Shown here in pieces: positions 5,546 through 6,747 of a stretch of 6,747 bases of DNA. Under the pieces are notes generated by a model. It was not told the origin of the DNA, made no database searches, and saw only the letters and a program-made list of their open reading frames with translations. A program made the position numbers and the translations under genes. The DNA comes from Thermodesulfovibrionales bacterium (GTDB lineage: Bacteria; Nitrospirota; Thermodesulfovibrionia; Thermodesulfovibrionales; UBA1546), in the NCBI GenBank assembly GCA_030018605.1, contig JASEHP010000090.1:1-6747 (forward strand). The letters are read 5' to 3'. Each line of letters starts with the position of its first letter. The stretch's first letter is position 1.

Positions 5546-6610
5546 GGTCTGCCTTTCATCTTCTTTTCGTGACAAATGTGATAACAGTGTGCGATTTTGC
5601 CTTAAAATTGCATCTTTTAAGGCATCCACATTCAGATGCGCATATCTTTGAGTTATCCTATTGTCTTTGTGGCCCAAAAGCTTCTGTACCACGTACATAT
5701 CGACTCCTGACTGGACCTTCCATGATGCAAAGGTATGCCTGAGGTCATGAAAATGGAAATTTTCAATCTGAGCCTCATTAAGAAACCTTTTCAATGCCCT
5801 CTGTACCTTGCGATCATAAAGCTTCTGTCCATCGTCGTTAAAAACATGCCCTGATACACATTGGACCTTCCAGAGATCTTTCAATATCTGGTATGCTCTG
5901 TCTGTTAACGGAATGCCGATATAATCGTCATTTTTCATCTTTTCCGCATCAATGATAATCATCCCACTGAACAGATTTACCTCGGACCATGACAACTCAC
6001 GTAGGTTATTCAGTCTTAGCCCTGTATCAAGAGCGATATATACAAAGGGCTTCAGCCAATTCTCGGGAGCCTTATCAAGCGCAGCGTATAGGCGCGCCTC
6101 TTCATCGAGGTCCAAATATCTCACTCTTGCATTTTTCACCTTGGGCAACTCAATTTCAGATACAGGATTAATCATCTTCCATTTCCATTGCTTGCGAGCG
6201 ACATTAAACATCCTCCGCAACAAGGCAAGTTCCTTCAAGATTGTCGCCGGCTTGATGCCGTCAGCCTTTCTCCATTGCTCATATCCGCCGATAACATTCT
6301 CAATATCAGCCAGCGTACAATCCTCGCCAAAATAAGACTTAAGGTTTTTGAAGATCGATTTGTCCCGTGCTTTCTGATAGTAGTCTTTAGCGACGGTATA
6401 CTCATTTTCATACCGGGAGATCATCTCACCAAGAGTCCTCCGCAAAGAATGTTTGAAATCAAACCACGTCTCTTCAACTACCCGGGTCTTTACCTTTGCG
6501 TATATTTTTTCCGCAAGCTTCTTTTCTTCCGTACCCGTGCTTTCTCTGTGATGTTTACCCTTGGCAGTAAAAGACATCCACCATATCTTGTTCCGCCTGA
6601 AAAGTCCCAT
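5534..6610 (-). CDS. Tyrosine recombinase / phage-type integrase
   Basis: Site-specific recombinase that inserts and excises a mobile element through a covalent phosphotyrosine intermediate. 358 residues from ATG at 6610. N-terminal about 1-50 is an arm-DNA-binding type region (KIWWMSFTAKGKHHRESTGT, then KKLAEKIYAKVKT). A helical core-binding domain follows at about 58-150 (GEMISRYENEYTVAKDYYQK to RRMFNVARKQWKW). The catalytic domain is at about 160-330 and every catalytic residue is present: R199 in DTGLRLNNL, K226 in EKMKNDD, H288 and R291 in HDLRHTF, H314 in LLGHKD, Y323 in TQRYAHL. The ATG is preferred over a GTG 20 codons upstream because AGGAGG lies 9 nt before it and the longer reading runs through the probable -10 element. 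The gene points at tRNA-Glu and ends 13 bp from it. It appears intact and so may be active. Confidence 0.95.
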   Translation of the reverse strand: MGLFRRNKIWWMSFTAKGKHHRESTGTEEKKLAEKIYAKVKTRVVEETWFDFKHSLRRTLGEMISRYENEYTVAKDYYQKARDKSIFKNLKSYFGEDCTLADIENVIGGYEQWRKADGIKPATILKELALLRRMFNVARKQWKWKMINPVSEIELPKVKNARVRYLDLDEEARLYAALDKAPENWLKPFVYIALDTGLRLNNLRELSWSEVNLFSGMIIIDAEKMKNDDYIGIPLTDRAYQILKDLWKVQCVSGHVFNDDGQKLYDRKVQRALKRFLNEAQIENFHFHDLRHTFASWKVQSGVDMYVVQKLLGHKDNRITQRYAHLNVDALKDAILRQNRTLLSHLSRKEDERQTKSM

Positions 6611-6667
6611 TCTTTCTTTCCTCCTTTCCGGGACTGCAAGGCTTGAAAATACGCTTCCATTATACCA
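6611..6667 (-). promoter_or_regulatory. Integrase promoter (extended -10) and leader
   Basis: On the minus strand TGGTATAAT (6667-6659) is a perfect -10 hexamer with the TGn extension. The -35 region is poor (CGCAAG at 17 bp), which extended -10 promoters tolerate. Transcription would begin near 6652, giving a leader of about 40 nt that contains AAAGGAGG (6626-6619) before the ATG. This supports the 6610 start. Confidence 0.6.
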
Positions 6668-6697
6668 CACGATATTTCAGCCTTGCGTCCTGGCGCA

Positions 6698-6747
6698 TTA
6701 AATCATCTAAAATGTAACCGGGAAGGTACTGGTTAAATCATCTAAAA
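6698..6747. repeat. Perfect 15-bp direct repeat upstream of the integrase
   Basis: TTAAATCATCTAAAA occurs at 6698-6712 and again at 6733-6747, exactly at the window edge, with a 20-bp spacer. The spacer also contains TAACC (6715-6719), and GGTTA (6731-6735) overlaps the second copy, forming a small inverted pair. The array may continue beyond the edge. Possible roles are integrase arm-type sites, operator sites for the integrase promoter, or repeated end sequences of a neighbouring transposon. Confidence 0.7.

Noticed and set aside
6188..6646. Plus-strand open frame of 152 codons opposite the integrase
   Set aside because: It is antisense to the conserved integrase N-terminal and core-binding regions, and its translation resembles no family I know.
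6611..6670. N-terminal extension of the integrase to a GTG at 6670
   Set aside because: It overlaps a TGGTATAAT promoter element, and a strong ribosome site serves the ATG at 6610.
6671..6747. A second copy of the tRNA-Glu 3' end (attR) near the right edge
   Set aside because: No match to the T arm or acceptor sequence is present there; the element must end outside the window, if at all.

Overview
The window is a stretch of bacterial chromosome. An ordinary cell-envelope and RNA-processing gene block, read on the minus strand, ends at a pair of tRNA genes; a phage-type integrase sits directly behind them. The gene content suggests a diderm or deep-branching bacterium of moderate G+C, for example a Nitrospirota- or Desulfobacterota-like lineage. 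This placement is inferred from protein style and gene order, not measured.

Layout, left to right. Positions 1-1841 (minus) hold nearly all of ftsH, an ATP-dependent membrane zinc protease cut by the left edge. Then follow rph (1884-2618), murI (2749-3615), a GerMN-domain membrane-anchored protein (3713-4315) and a secreted zinc N-acetylmuramoyl-L-alanine amidase (4305-5252), all minus. In transcription order the block is amidase > GerMN > murI > rph > ftsH. Amidase and GerMN overlap by 11 bp. GerMN-murI-rph clustering is familiar from other bacteria (for example racE-ysmB-gerM-rph in Bacillus subtilis), but rdgB, which usually follows rph, is absent and ftsH is there instead. The first three products make or remodel peptidoglycan. 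RNase PH trims tRNA 3' ends and FtsH handles membrane protein quality control.

Positions 5369-5520 (plus) carry tRNA-Gln(CUG) and tRNA-Glu(CUC), 2 bp apart and with encoded CCA. A complete tyrosine recombinase (5534-6610, minus) begins its own leader at an extended -10 promoter near 6660 and ends 13 bp from the tRNA-Glu 3' end. This is the classic arrangement of an integrative element inserted at a tRNA 3' end. Any cargo would lie to the right, beyond the window. The right edge holds a perfect 15-bp direct repeat upstream of the integrase promoter.

The most unusual structure is not a gene. The two larger gaps inside the operon (murI/rph and GerMN/murI) each hold degenerate tandem repeats with an 8-bp period, arranged as two inverted arms around a central loop. 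The transcripts could fold into long stems of 26-29 positions with several G-U pairs. The two gaps use different octamers but the same architecture, and one array supplies the 3' end and stop codon of murI. A second unusual spot is a perfect 8-bp inverted repeat with a 7-bp spacer right behind tRNA-Glu. It could be the integrase terminator or a recombinase core site, and a partial copy lies on the other side of the tRNA pair. There is no gene-free stretch longer than 300 bases.
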